A stretch of 64,000 nucleotides of DNA from an uncultured Pontibacter sp. (GTDB lineage: Bacteria; Bacteroidota; Bacteroidia; Cytophagales; Hymenobacteraceae). The DNA lies in the NCBI RefSeq assembly GCF_947492645.1, contig NZ_CANLMZ010000008.1:310001-374000 (forward strand). The letters are read 5' to 3'. Under the pieces are notes generated by a model. It ran no database searches. It was not told where the DNA came from and saw nothing but the letters and a program-made list of their open reading frames with translations. Below, piece by piece: positions 27,280 through 36,244 of the stretch; the stretch's first letter is position 1, and every line of letters starts with the position of its first letter. Both the position numbers and the translations under genes were made by a program.

Positions 27280-27585
27280 CACAGTCACCTAGTGGTAAGG
27301 CGCCTGCCTTCGCCTCAACCCACACAAGCAGGGTTAGAAGGCAGCGGAGATAGTTATGGTAACCAATATGGGTGCACGTCACAAGGTGTCCCCTGCCACT
27401 CATGTGGCTTGATAGTATTATAAGGTTATTGATAGCGAATGAGCCTGCTCAACTAACGAATCAAGTGGCAAGAGTAGTGTCAGCGACGATACTGCCAGTC
27501 GATGTCACCTTCGGGTTAAGCGGGTATATAAGTAAAACAGACAAGTAGGAGGCCACAGCGGACCCCTACTTGTAATTTCATATAC
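27280..27585. other. gene-free region with nested inverted repeats
   Basis: Part of a 448-nt gap (27235-27682). CTGCCTTC near 27305 pairs with GAAGGCAG near 27337, enclosing AACCC/GGGTT. Further on, CAAGTAGG near 27543 pairs with CCTACTTG near 27565. The stretch has the look of a structured RNA, possibly a remnant of a group II intron, but no reverse transcriptase frame or canonical domain V was found. Confidence 0.3.
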
Positions 27586-27682
27586 TCCTCCCCTATCTCT
27601 CTCCACCTCCGTCAACTCATAAACAATCATAGGAGGCCACCCATTTTACTGGACGGCTCCGGCTCGTGTATTATAGGCATGT

Positions 27683-27988
27683 CTAGGAGGTGACGAGTCC
27701 TTCTTCCTTCCCGTACCATTTCCTCTTGAACCAGAATGCCACGTCCACAAGCAGAATCAGTGTTGGCACTTCCACCAGCGGGCCAATTACGCCAGCAGAG
27801 ACCTGCCCGGAGTTGATGCTAAAGATACCTATGGCCACGGCAATGGCCAATTCGAAGTTGTTGCCCGTGGCGGTGAAGGAGATGGCCGTGTTCTTGGAGT
27901 AGTTAGCGACCAGCACCTTACCGAGGATGAAACTGACCACGAACATGATGGTGAAGTACACCACCAGCGGCAATGTCTTCCCAAATTC
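27683..27988 (-). pseudogene. truncated arsenite efflux gene acr3 (C-terminal quarter)
   Basis: About 100 codons similar to the C-terminus of Acr3-type arsenite permeases: [19 protein letters not shown] is the family's conserved segment, followed by VGPLVEVP-like and an FKRKWY ending. A full Acr3 is about 350 aa. Homology stops at 27988 where a TAG follows, and the upstream DNA is unrelated AT-rich sequence. The break marks the right edge of the metal-resistance block. Confidence 0.8.
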
Positions 27989-28528
27989 CTAAAAATGTCG
28001 CTTCATCGGTGATAGGATATACATTGATAAGCTCAAAAATTGGATGAATAAGTTACCAAGAGCCTCACTAATATCATTGATTAAAAACAACTGTGGATTC
28101 ATAACCACCGGGTCCTGCTGAACATTTGCATCTCTTGGGTAACTTCTCTGAGTTCAGTAAACCAGTAAAGGAATCTATGACAAGTATACAATCGAATTAT
28201 CGGGTTACTGAACCATCTACGAGAGTCATATTAAGTGTATCAAACCAGCGACTAATATTGCTGCTTTGATACATGAGTAAACATGTTCTCATTGAAGAAT
28301 AGAAGTGTCCTAAACATTTCTACTCAACAATAGATTTAATATAATTTTGTCGGATTTCATATCCGAAGGATTACAATATTCCGCACCCGGTTTTTAAACC
28401 TTCACAGCATTTCTGAGATTGAGCAGACATACCTGCAAACGCTTATATCCGCTATTTCAGCACTAGCCTTCTTAACAAGCTATCAGTTTCAATAATATTC
28501 CTATATTTAGATATAAAATATAGAGGAG
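27989..28528. other. AT-rich gap containing the first copy of a 165-bp repeat
   Basis: No intact gene. It holds repeat copy 1 (28109-28278). Immediately before the GajA-like gene lies ATAGAGGAG abutting the ATG, and TATATTTA near 28503 could be a degenerate -7 box. Confidence 0.5.
28109..28278. repeat. diverged direct repeat, copy 1
   Basis: About 80% similar by eye to 34798-34960 over its length, from CTGCTGAAC through TTCTCTGAGTTCAG to CTGCTTTGAT.CATGAGT. In both copies one plus-strand frame (FSEFSKPVK...SMTSIQ...LLL-stop) stays open, so it may be the relic of a coding 3' end. The two copies bracket the Gabija-type module. Confidence 0.75.
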
Positions 28529-30478
28529 ATGTATATAGCGAGCCTTAGAATAAAGAACTTTAGGAAGTACGGGACAAGCCTTGATGACCAAGGTAATGAG
28601 GATTATGGACTAAGTCTTAACCTCAATAGAGGACTCAATGTGCTTGTTGGTGAGAATGATTCTGGAAAAACAGCCATCATAGACAGCCTCAAACTTCTGC
28701 TTGGGACACAGAGCAATGATTGGGTCAGATTGGAGGAAGAGGACTTTCACGTTGATAGGCACGGCAACAGGAGCAACACGCTTAGTATAGAATGCGTACT
28801 GGCAGGACTTTCGTCCCAAGCCTCTGCTTCCTTCCTTGAATGGTTGAGCTTTGATGAGAATGGCGAGTATATTTTAAGGCTTGGGCTACGTGCCAAAATC
28901 AGTGATTCGGCAGGCTTGTATAACAGAGTAGTGTATGATGTACGTGCCGGGGCGGATGACGAAGGCATTGTTCTTACATCGGAAGTTAGAGAGAAGCTTA
29001 GGGCCACCTACCTAAAACCTCTTAGGGACGCACATCAAGAGTTAATACCAAGAAGAGGGTCCCGCCTTTCCCAGATTTTGGCATCACACGAGGTGTTCAA
29101 GAAGGACAATAAGCATGAGCTAGAGTCCATCATGGAAGCTGCTAATACCAATGTCGCCGACTACTTCGAAAACGGTGATGGAAAAAGTATACTTGACAGC
29201 ATAAATGGCAACTACCTTAAAGAGTTTGGTCTAGCCAATAATAAATTGATGTCAGGTATCTCCGTCTCAAACACAGACCTTAGGAAGATACTGGAAAAGC
29301 TGGAATTGAATATTTTCAACCATAATGGCCACACCCAACACGATAACCTCGGCCTTGGCTCAAACAACCTATTGTTCATCGCCACAGAGCTTCTACTTCT
29401 GAGGAGTGCGGCAGATTATGATGGCCTAAAACTGGCCCTAATAGAGGAGATTGAGGCTCACCTACACCCACAGTCCCAAATTAACCTAGTCAGTTTTATT
29501 GAGCAAAATATTAGTGAGCTTGGATTTCAGGCTATCATAACAACACATAGTCCCGCCTTAGCATCGAAGGTTAAGATTGAGAACCTAGTTCTTTGCAAAA
29601 ACGGTGCAGCCTTCCCTTTGGGACCCAGCTACACCAAGCTTTCCTCCGGGGATTATGAGTTTTTAAGAAGATTCCTAGATGATACAAAGGCAAATCTGTT
29701 CTTCGCAAATAGTGTAATACTAGTCGAAGGGCCTTCGGAGAACCTTCTCTTGCCGTCACTAGCCAACTATATTGGCAAGCCACTACATAAGTATGGGGTC
29801 TCTATCGTGAACGTAAACAGTACTGCCCTTCTCAGGTACGCCAACGTGTTCAAGCGTCAGGATGGCAAGAGCACAGGCATACCGGTGGCCTGCGTCACGG
29901 ACAGAGACATTCCACCTGCTTTAGCAAAGAGTGAAGGCTTGGTGAAGCCGAACAGGAAGACAGAGGATGACTTCACACCTGATAGAGTCAGTGAAATCAT
30001 TGCAGAAAAGGAAAGTAAGTTCTCAGGCCCGGATATATTGACAGCGGTTTCTAAGAATTGGACCTTAGAGTATGAGTTAGCGCTCAGCGTTCTTAGGAAT
30101 GAACTATACCTAGCGATTCAACTGGCTTCGAAAACGAAGAACTTAGAAGAGCCGTTAACAAGGGAATATGAGGAAGAGGTCAAAGCTTCATTGACAACAA
30201 AGCTCACAGGTGACTGGATTAGCAAAGGACGTGAGGAAGTGGCCATAGAGATATGCGCACCTGTCATGAAGAAAAAGGTGTCAAAGGCTGTAGTAGCTCA
30301 GTTGTTCAGTGTATTGCTGGACAAGCGATGTAAGGCAGAATCTTCGGTGCAGGAAGTGAAGACCGACCAATTTCTAGATTATCTGGTAAAGGCAATAACT
30401 CACGTAACTTCATCTCCTGCAAGCGCACCGGTATCTAGTGCAAGAAACCGTGTCACCACAACAGCCCCGTCAGTTTAA
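28529..30478 (+). CDS. gajA: OLD-family ATP-dependent endonuclease, GajA-like (Gabija)
   Basis: 649 aa. N-terminal ABC-type ATPase: Walker A GENDSGKT (41-48), Walker B LALIEEIEAHLHP (about 302-314), and the H-switch ITTHSP near 337. C-terminal TOPRIM: catalytic Glu in VILVEGPSEN (E400) and the acidic D-R-D motif at 458-460. This is OLD nuclease architecture. It is followed after 11 nt by a UvrD-like helicase gene, the arrangement that defines Gabija and class 2 OLD systems. GajA nicks DNA when nucleotide pools fall during phage infection. The C-terminal tail (about 560-649) is longer than in the founding GajA, recalled as about 580 aa. Confidence 0.85.
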   Translation: MYIASLRIKNFRKYGTSLDDQGNEDYGLSLNLNRGLNVLVGENDSGKTAIIDSLKLLLGTQSNDWVRLEEEDFHVDRHGNRSNTLSIECVLAGLSSQASASFLEWLSFDENGEYILRLGLRAKISDSAGLYNRVVYDVRAGADDEGIVLTSEVREKLRATYLKPLRDAHQELIPRRGSRLSQILASHEVFKKDNKHELESIMEAANTNVADYFENGDGKSILDSINGNYLKEFGLANNKLMSGISVSNTDLRKILEKLELNIFNHNGHTQHDNLGLGSNNLLFIATELLLLRSAADYDGLKLALIEEIEAHLHPQSQINLVSFIEQNISELGFQAIITTHSPALASKVKIENLVLCKNGAAFPLGPSYTKLSSGDYEFLRRFLDDTKANLFFANSVILVEGPSENLLLPSLANYIGKPLHKYGVSIVNVNSTALLRYANVFKRQDGKSTGIPVACVTDRDIPPALAKSEGLVKPNRKTEDDFTPDRVSEIIAEKESKFSGPDILTAVSKNWTLEYELALSVLRNELYLAIQLASKTKNLEEPLTREYEEEVKASLTTKLTGDWISKGREEVAIEICAPVMKKKVSKAVVAQLFSVLLDKRCKAESSVQEVKTDQFLDYLVKAITHVTSSPASAPVSSARNRVTTTAPSV

Positions 30479-30489
30479 CACATCCAGCC

Positions 30490-32370
30490 ATGCATATAGA
30501 CGCCCAGGACATTGCAGGGATGCAACAACAATTCGGTATTGTCTTCAATGATGAACAGATTAACTTTATCCAGAACTTCGAGTCTTTGGATTTACAAGCC
30601 TGTCCCGGAAGCGGCAAGACGACAACTCTGGCCGCAAAGCTCCTTCTATTAGGTGAAAAGAAACCTAATGCCCATAGGTCAGGTATAGCGGTGATTACGC
30701 ATACTAATGTTGCAGTAGAAGAAATTAAGAAGAAGCTGCCTAGCCACTCCGGTAGGTTTATAACCTATCCAAATCATTTAGGGACGATACAGTCATTTAT
30801 TGACAAGTATTTGGCGATACCAGGCTATAGATACTACTATAAAAAGTCTCCCTACTGCATTGATGATGAAGGCTACTACCAGCGGGCGCAGCAGCTAAGC
30901 AAGAGTCGCCAGTACATAGCAGCACAGACTTATTTCGCAAGAAGGAGCTTTGATATAGAGAACGCCCGTTTCTGCTACAATACCTTCAATGTGGCAAAGG
31001 ATATTAACGGAACACCATTAGGTGTTGCCTCCACCACCAACAGCGCTATACAGCTTAAAGCATATAAGGAAAAGTTGCTACACGAAGGGTATCTCTGCTT
31101 TGATGACGCCTACTCCCTAGCGTCTAGGTACCTACGCAAATTTCCTAAGCTGGCAGAATCCATACGTCAGAGGTTTGCCCATGTCTTTGTCGATGAAATG
31201 CAGGATATGCAAGCGTACCAGTATCACATTATTCACCATTTATTTAATGTACCAGAGGTACTGCTTCAAAAGGTTGGTGATGTTAATCAGGCTATCTATG
31301 GTCAGAACTCGGCTACCGAGGAGGAGCACTGGGTACCGACTAATAGACTGGAACTGAATAAAAGCGTTAGATTCTCCAAGGCTATTGCCGAGAGGGTCGA
31401 ATGCCTTGGTGTCCATCGGCAGACATTACATGGGTGGGAGAACGGGCTACAAATACCACCTAAAATCATCATATTCGATAATAAAACGATTCACCTTGTT
31501 AAGGACAAGTTTGGTGAATTAATTATCGACTATCGTCTTACCGACCAAGGCAACGGAGTGTTCAAAGCAATTGGTTTTAGAAAGGAAGAGCAAAGCACAG
31601 GTAAGGGGATAAATTCATACTTTGATGCTTTCGAAAAGCAGCCACCTGCCCCGGGCAGAGTCAGTTTTGATAACATTGATGGCTACATACGTCAGGTTTT
31701 TAGCTCTACTTACCCAACCCCGGGAATGATAAGACATACTTTGTTAAGTGCACTGGCACGTGCGCTAACACTAGCCCATGTAAAAGATGCATCAGATAAA
31801 CCCTTTACAGCTAAACGACTCGAAAGATACTTAAAGGATGTTTATCCAAAGGACTACAGTCTCCTGTCCCTTAACCTGAGTGACTGGGTTCAAAGCATAA
31901 GGCAAGGCTCTTTCCCATTAGAGGAGCTTAAAAATTCAGCACATTCCCTGCTAAGCTTTTATTCGAAAGGTCCCGAATGTGTCCAAGAATTCTTCACCCC
32001 CCAGCAACAAACACCTATTACCGATGACAGCAATAGTTCGAGCGGCAATATATACACCTTCTCCAAAGGGGGAACCAGTGTTGAAATTGAGTTTAATACC
32101 ATACATGGTGTAAAGGGAGAGACACATTGCGCCACCCTGTTTCTGGAAACATTTTACAGAACATATGATATAAAAAAAATATTGCCATTTCTGACGGGTA
32201 AGAACAAGCCAAGGGACATAGCAACGAACAGAGGAAGGCTTAGGACGTCTTATGTTGCTGCTACACGGCCTTCACACCTACTCTGCCTTGCTGTATATAA
32301 AGAGCATATCGAAGGTCACGAGACAGACTTGGCCGAGAACGGATGGGAGTTGATAAAACTTTCCCTTTAA
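30490..32370 (+). CDS. gajB: UvrD/Rep-like superfamily 1 helicase, GajB-like (Gabija)
   Basis: 626 aa. Walker A CPGSGKTT (38-45), motif II VFVDEMQD (232-239), motif III VGDVNQAIYG near 263, motif V/VI region TIHGVKGET and YVAATRPSHLL near 590. All core SF1 motifs are intact. In Gabija, GajB senses DNA ends and stimulates GajA. This protein is longer than the recalled canonical GajB (about 490 aa); the extra length lies in the middle (about 320-520). It belongs to one operon with gajA. An alternative label is a class 2 OLD-associated helicase outside strict Gabija. Confidence 0.82.
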   Translation: MHIDAQDIAGMQQQFGIVFNDEQINFIQNFESLDLQACPGSGKTTTLAAKLLLLGEKKPNAHRSGIAVITHTNVAVEEIKKKLPSHSGRFITYPNHLGTIQSFIDKYLAIPGYRYYYKKSPYCIDDEGYYQRAQQLSKSRQYIAAQTYFARRSFDIENARFCYNTFNVAKDINGTPLGVASTTNSAIQLKAYKEKLLHEGYLCFDDAYSLASRYLRKFPKLAESIRQRFAHVFVDEMQDMQAYQYHIIHHLFNVPEVLLQKVGDVNQAIYGQNSATEEEHWVPTNRLELNKSVRFSKAIAERVECLGVHRQTLHGWENGLQIPPKIIIFDNKTIHLVKDKFGELIIDYRLTDQGNGVFKAIGFRKEEQSTGKGINSYFDAFEKQPPAPGRVSFDNIDGYIRQVFSSTYPTPGMIRHTLLSALARALTLAHVKDASDKPFTAKRLERYLKDVYPKDYSLLSLNLSDWVQSIRQGSFPLEELKNSAHSLLSFYSKGPECVQEFFTPQQQTPITDDSNSSSGNIYTFSKGGTSVEIEFNTIHGVKGETHCATLFLETFYRTYDIKKILPFLTGKNKPRDIATNRGRLRTSYVAATRPSHLLCLAVYKEHIEGHETDLAENGWELIKLSL

Positions 32371-32777
32371 AACAAAAGTGTATATGTAACTATCTGTACT
32401 TCGGTTAATAAGGGTGAACCCCTAAATCACTATATGGTGAGAGGCACAGTCGTATGATGAAGGTCATAGATGGGCTGACAGACAGGCTCGGCAGAAGAAA
32501 GGTCAGGGTGACCACACTGGGCAGTTACATGACATGGCAGTTAAAGCGTGATTAAAAGTCACCTTCACTCCCCGCATAGAGTAAATTCAGGAGGTCTAAA
32601 TGAGATAGTGCTCTATCAACTAGGACTGTGACCTAAAGTGTGTATTCAAAAAAAGGTTGAGACAAGAAAGTGGGTCGACGCTCAATGTCAGCCACGTATT
32701 ATACATAATAATCGTATTCATAAATAGTAAGCTATTTTTATGACGCTAATTTCTTGAAATAATTATTTTAACTCAAA
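32371..32777. other. gene-free stretch after gajB
   Basis: About 400 nt holding only the umuC relic and, at 32641-32657, a 17-mer (TGTATTCAAAAAAAGGT) that recurs at 36045-36061. The last 70 nt are AT-rich and probably contain the promoter of the DUF4238 gene. Confidence 0.5.
32439..32579 (+). pseudogene. umuC C-terminal relic, copy 1
   Basis: In frame, HSRMMKVIDGLTDRLGRR, then KVRVTTLG, W-Q-L-K, a stop, and K-S-P match the C-terminal part of UmuC (LM-x-x-x-D-x-x-N/D-R-x-G, A/T-x-G, W, SP-x-YTT). The stop at W-Q-L-K-R-D-stop falls where the 37.8-kb copy has Phe. Only about 45 codons survive. Confidence 0.6.
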
Positions 32778-33873
32778 ATGAAAAAACCACATCAGCATTT
32801 CATACCTCGGACTTATTTAAGAAATTTTGCTCATACAAAAAATGATGACAAATTTTTGATTACAGCTTTTAATAAATTAACTGGAAAAACTGTACCTGTA
32901 ATAAGTATAGCCGACATCTGTGTGGAAACCGACCTCTATACTTTAAAACACTTAGAGGGTGACAATAAATATGATATTGAGAACTTCTTTGCTGACAATA
33001 TAGAGAGTAAGTACCCGGACGTTTATAGGCTTCTAGTTCAAGAAAAAAAAGGAAGTAATCACGGAAGAAGAACGAACCTTCATTTTATACACTACACTCA
33101 GCATGTATTTTAGAACCCCCAAAGTTTTAAACCGCTTTGTGGCTTTTGCTGCTGAACTTGTAGAACAAGTGATGAAAGATTCAGAAGCAAATACAGTAGA
33201 GTTCTTAGGCTATAAAATAGACACAAGTGAAAAGTCATTTACCGAAATAAAAAAAGAAATAAAAGAAACAAATAGAGTCGACTATATAAAAACACAACTC
33301 GCTCTACTCAATGAATTTGTGAAGTTTAAGGCTCTTGATGGATTGGTTGTGATTGAGTTAATCGGAGACCAAGAGTTTATCACAAGTGACAATCCAGTAG
33401 AAATAAGTAACTCTCTCGGTGATGGCTTTAATCTATTTGATGCTAGAAATTCAATATATGTGCCATTAGACCCTAAGCATGCTTTATTCATTGCACCGAA
33501 GAAAGAAGAAGCTATTATTAATATGGTGTTTTACCACAAAGATGATTTCTTTCAACATGTTGTTTTAAACAATAGTGTATTTGAAAATGCTGAAAGATGG
33601 ATTATTGGCACTAGTACTGGTGTCGACAAATTCCTTATCGACCATGAAGAATATGGAAAACCTGCCACTGACAACCACCCTATTATTAATAAGTTTAAAG
33701 AAAAGATACAATTATTAGGCACTATGGCATTACTCACAGAAAAAGGAGTCACAAATAATAATCATGAATTAGTTGACTTTATGAAGAACCTAAAACATCA
33801 TAAGCTATATGAAGAAAGTATAGACTTACAGCATACATACAACCAAATGAAAGCAATGGGCCTTGACATATAA
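32778..33873 (+). pseudogene. DUF4238 protein gene, frameshifted at a poly-A run
   Basis: The first ORF (111 aa) begins with KPHQHFIPRTYLRNFAH, the DUF4238 signature. The second (from 33103, 256 aa) continues the family in the +1 frame. Reading the second frame upstream gives KEVITEEERTFILYTTLS directly after the A8 run at 33043-33050, so removing one base there restores a single protein of about 365 aa. It is a real mutation, a sequencing slip, or phase variation. DUF4238 proteins are common in defence-rich islands and often have nuclease-like context, but have no settled function. Confidence 0.75.
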
Positions 33874-33950
33874 ATAATTTCTGGTTTACAAGATTTGTTC
33901 GTACTTAATATTGTTACCGGAAGCTTTTGTAGAGTATTAATAAGCACCAA

Positions 33951-34031
33951 GAGCAGGTGAAAGGCTCCGTCTGATTTTTCCGCACGGTGTTCTCTGCGAG
34001 TTGATTGGATGAGAAGGAGCCTTTGCTGCTC
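33951..34031. other. long stem-loop in a gene-free region
   Basis: GAGCAG (33951-33956) and AAAGGCTCC (33960-33968) pair with GGAGCCTTT (34016-34024) and CTGCTC (34026-34031), a 15-bp stem with a 3:1 bulge and a loop of about 47 nt. It lies in the 328-nt gap at 33874-34201, which has no gene. It could be a structured RNA, a recombination site or a relic of an element end. Confidence 0.5.
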
Positions 34032-34201
34032 GTTGCCCACTTGGGGCGTAGACATTATTCAACTCGGCTCGTGTAGGTGTTAACTTATAGCATAGAAAAT
34101 GAGTGAAACCCTACACCTTCTTTGATTAAGGATGTACAGAAGTTGAAAATACCCTCAGCTCCCCTTATTATATTGTCCTTAAACATCACATACGAAATCA
34201 A

Positions 34202-34771
34202 ATGGACTTGAAAAGCAAGAGTTGGTTAGACCTAGAGTCGAACGTAAACATGGATGGTATTATTGAACCATTTGAAGAGTACTACTCACGGATTAAGCTC
34301 AAAAAAGAATATGCACATATTCCAGAAGAGGTTTTTAGGCAATGGATTCATCCACATCACCGTCAACCCCATACTATTAGAAATTACTCTTGGTTGGACT
34401 TTAAAAATGTAGAATTTGAATTGTGTGAATGGCCATACGAAATGCTCGAAGACATAAACGTGATAAAAGACTTTCAGCCTCTAGTTTTTAAAAGAGGTGG
34501 ATACACTACAATTAATGACTTTTATTGCACAGACATTGATAAAGAGTACTGGAAGTCTTATGGAACATGGAGGACACCACCTATAATACTTGAAGTGGCC
34601 CCCTTGCATTCAATAAAACCATTGTGGAGCGAAATGGAACCACCATACCAACTTGTAGAGGGACATCAGAGGTTTGGTTATTTAAAATCAATGAAGTTTA
34701 TCTCTAATTCTGGTCAATTGAAGTTAGCTGACAAACACAAAATTTTTCTAATGAAAACGAGGCAATATTAA
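34202..34771 (+). CDS. hypothetical protein with ParB/sulfiredoxin-like EGHQR motif
   Basis: 189 aa. The C-terminal half has PPIILEVAP and then PYQLVEGHQRFGYLKSM (about 150-166). A leucine-valine strand followed by E-G-H-x-R is the catalytic and nucleotide-binding signature of ParB/Srx-fold proteins. The N-terminal half is unrecognised and acidic/aromatic. It is probably an NTP-binding or nuclease-like accessory protein of the defence region. It ends just before repeat copy 2. Confidence 0.6.
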   Translation: MDLKSKSWLDLESNVNMDGIIEPFEEYYSRIKLKKEYAHIPEEVFRQWIHPHHRQPHTIRNYSWLDFKNVEFELCEWPYEMLEDINVIKDFQPLVFKRGGYTTINDFYCTDIDKEYWKSYGTWRTPPIILEVAPLHSIKPLWSEMEPPYQLVEGHQRFGYLKSMKFISNSGQLKLADKHKIFLMKTRQY

Positions 34772-34797
34772 TAAACGAAATTGTCAATTTCTTGCTT

Positions 34798-34960
34798 CCC
34801 GGTCATGCTGAACCCCTTGGCTACCTTCTCTGAGTTCAGCAAACCAGTAAAGAAATCTATGACAAGTATACAATTGACTCACCGGGATACTAAACCATCT
34901 AGGAGAGTCATATTTAGTGTATCAAACCTGCGACTAATATCGCTGCTTTGATTCATGAGT
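34798..34960. repeat. diverged direct repeat, copy 2
   Basis: Partner of 28109-28278 in the same orientation, 6.7 kb apart. It ends at TTTGATTCATGAGT, overlapping the TTG that could start the next ORF. Recombination between the copies would delete the Gabija-type pair, the DUF4238 gene and the EGHQR gene together. Confidence 0.75.
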
Positions 34961-34998
34961 TTCCAAGATTATTATCTTTGATAAAAGACACTTCACCC

Positions 34999-35562
34999 AT
35001 GCTGTTAGTCATCACATTTAACCAGATACTTACCGCCTTTTTAGGTGCCCTCATTGCCCTGCTACTCAAAGCCGGTTATGACGCTGTTGTTGAGCACAGG
35101 CGCTTGGAGACAATCAGAAAAATGATTTATACCGACTTAGTTCTGCAAGAGAAGAAACTAAAGGTCCACATCACCGAGTATGATTCGATGATTGAAGCAT
35201 TTAAGGGTGAAAGTAGCAACATAGGTGTGAGCCACTATAACCTTATTAACACCAATATCTATAAGGCCCATACTGAGAAGGACTACTTTAAGGCCTTTAA
35301 AACGGATGAGTTTAATGACTTGATGGAGATTTACATCAACCTCAAAGAAATGGAGAAATTTGATGTTAAAGCCTTTATAGAAGTCTATGAAAGTAAACGT
35401 GCTGAATTAAGAGCGGCAAGAAATTTTGAAGGAATAGACACCTTAGACGATAGGTATCTTAACCGAGCCGGAGTAAAAAGAGGCACTGTTATTTCTACGA
35501 TAATACGAGTGGAGACCTTTTTGACTAAATATAAGACGACTTACCCCGACTACCTGTACTAA
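34999..35562 (+). CDS. membrane-anchored hypothetical protein
   Basis: 187 aa from the ATG at 34999; a TTG at 34948 inside the repeat would add 17 residues. There is one transmembrane segment at the N-terminus (LLVITFNQILTAFLGALIAL), then a long charged, largely helical cytoplasmic part with coiled-coil character around 25-60 and 95-140. No family recognised. Single-helix plus helical-domain proteins occur as effectors in phage defence, but this is only context. Confidence 0.6.
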   Translation: MLLVITFNQILTAFLGALIALLLKAGYDAVVEHRRLETIRKMIYTDLVLQEKKLKVHITEYDSMIEAFKGESSNIGVSHYNLINTNIYKAHTEKDYFKAFKTDEFNDLMEIYINLKEMEKFDVKAFIEVYESKRAELRAARNFEGIDTLDDRYLNRAGVKRGTVISTIIRVETFLTKYKTTYPDYLY

Positions 35563-36244
35563 TACCACTTATAGCACAAGCCTCCTCTCGGTGGTTTTTT
35601 TGACCATGCTCGAAATATGTAGCCTGCTTTGCAACACGTACTCCCCATTCGGACTGGACGGGGAGCAGCGCTATAGAGATAACCTCGGATGGGGCAGCGG
35701 GTATTCACCTACCAGACTGGTGAAGGTGGCAGCGAACAGCGGGTCGTGATAGATACGAGAAAGACCAAATATGGAGTGAGGACTGTGAACATGGATGCCC
35801 TACGGTTGGCAGTTAGGCATAGAAAGGTGTACCCTATCGATTTTGAGTGAACGTGCTGTCTCCTGCATGATACATGCTATTCTCCCTTTCCTTGCACCAT
35901 TAAGAAAACGGTGTTGGTTTAGTTAACTAACTGGCTGCACAGGAGAAATCCTTTATCTGTAATTCTACAGGGTAAACAATCCCGGTCAAACAATCTATGT
36001 TTAAGAACTGAAATTGATAGATGAGTTAATTAACATATCCGTGTTGTATTCAAAAAAAGGTGTAACAGACAAAGCTTGAAAACATATAGTACCCCCAGTA
36101 AAATATGCCTGCAATTTGCACTCATGTAAAGTAAGATTAATTCTGTGCTACATAAAGTTGTCAAAGACGCAGAACTTAGACAAATCTTTTCGAGGTGGTG
36201 CGAGACAAATTGGGGGGTTACATGAAGTGGATGCAAATAGTATA
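35563..36244. other. 680-nt gap with a decayed coding segment
   Basis: Just after the previous stop, GCCTCC...GGTGG with a T7 run (35580-35600) may be a weak terminator. A 53-codon open frame at 35689-35850 is described separately. 36045-36061 repeats a 17-mer from 32641. Nothing else recognised. Confidence 0.5.
35689..35850 (+). pseudogene. possible 3' remnant of an unknown gene
   Basis: A 53-codon open frame (MGQRVFTYQTGEGG... ending HRKVYPIDFE) with coding-like composition, richer in G+C than the DNA around it. Upstream, another frame reads YSPFGLDGEQRYRDNLGWGS up to the same place, which suggests a frameshifted relic. The family was not recognised. Confidence 0.3.

Noticed and set aside
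27282..27355. tRNA-like segment after the CaCA exchanger gene
   Set aside because: A D-arm-like AGTGGTAAGGC is present, but no acceptor stem, anticodon stem or T-arm can be drawn.
33951..34031. Stem-loop read as a retron msr-msd
   Set aside because: No reverse transcriptase gene nearby, so a retron is not supported.
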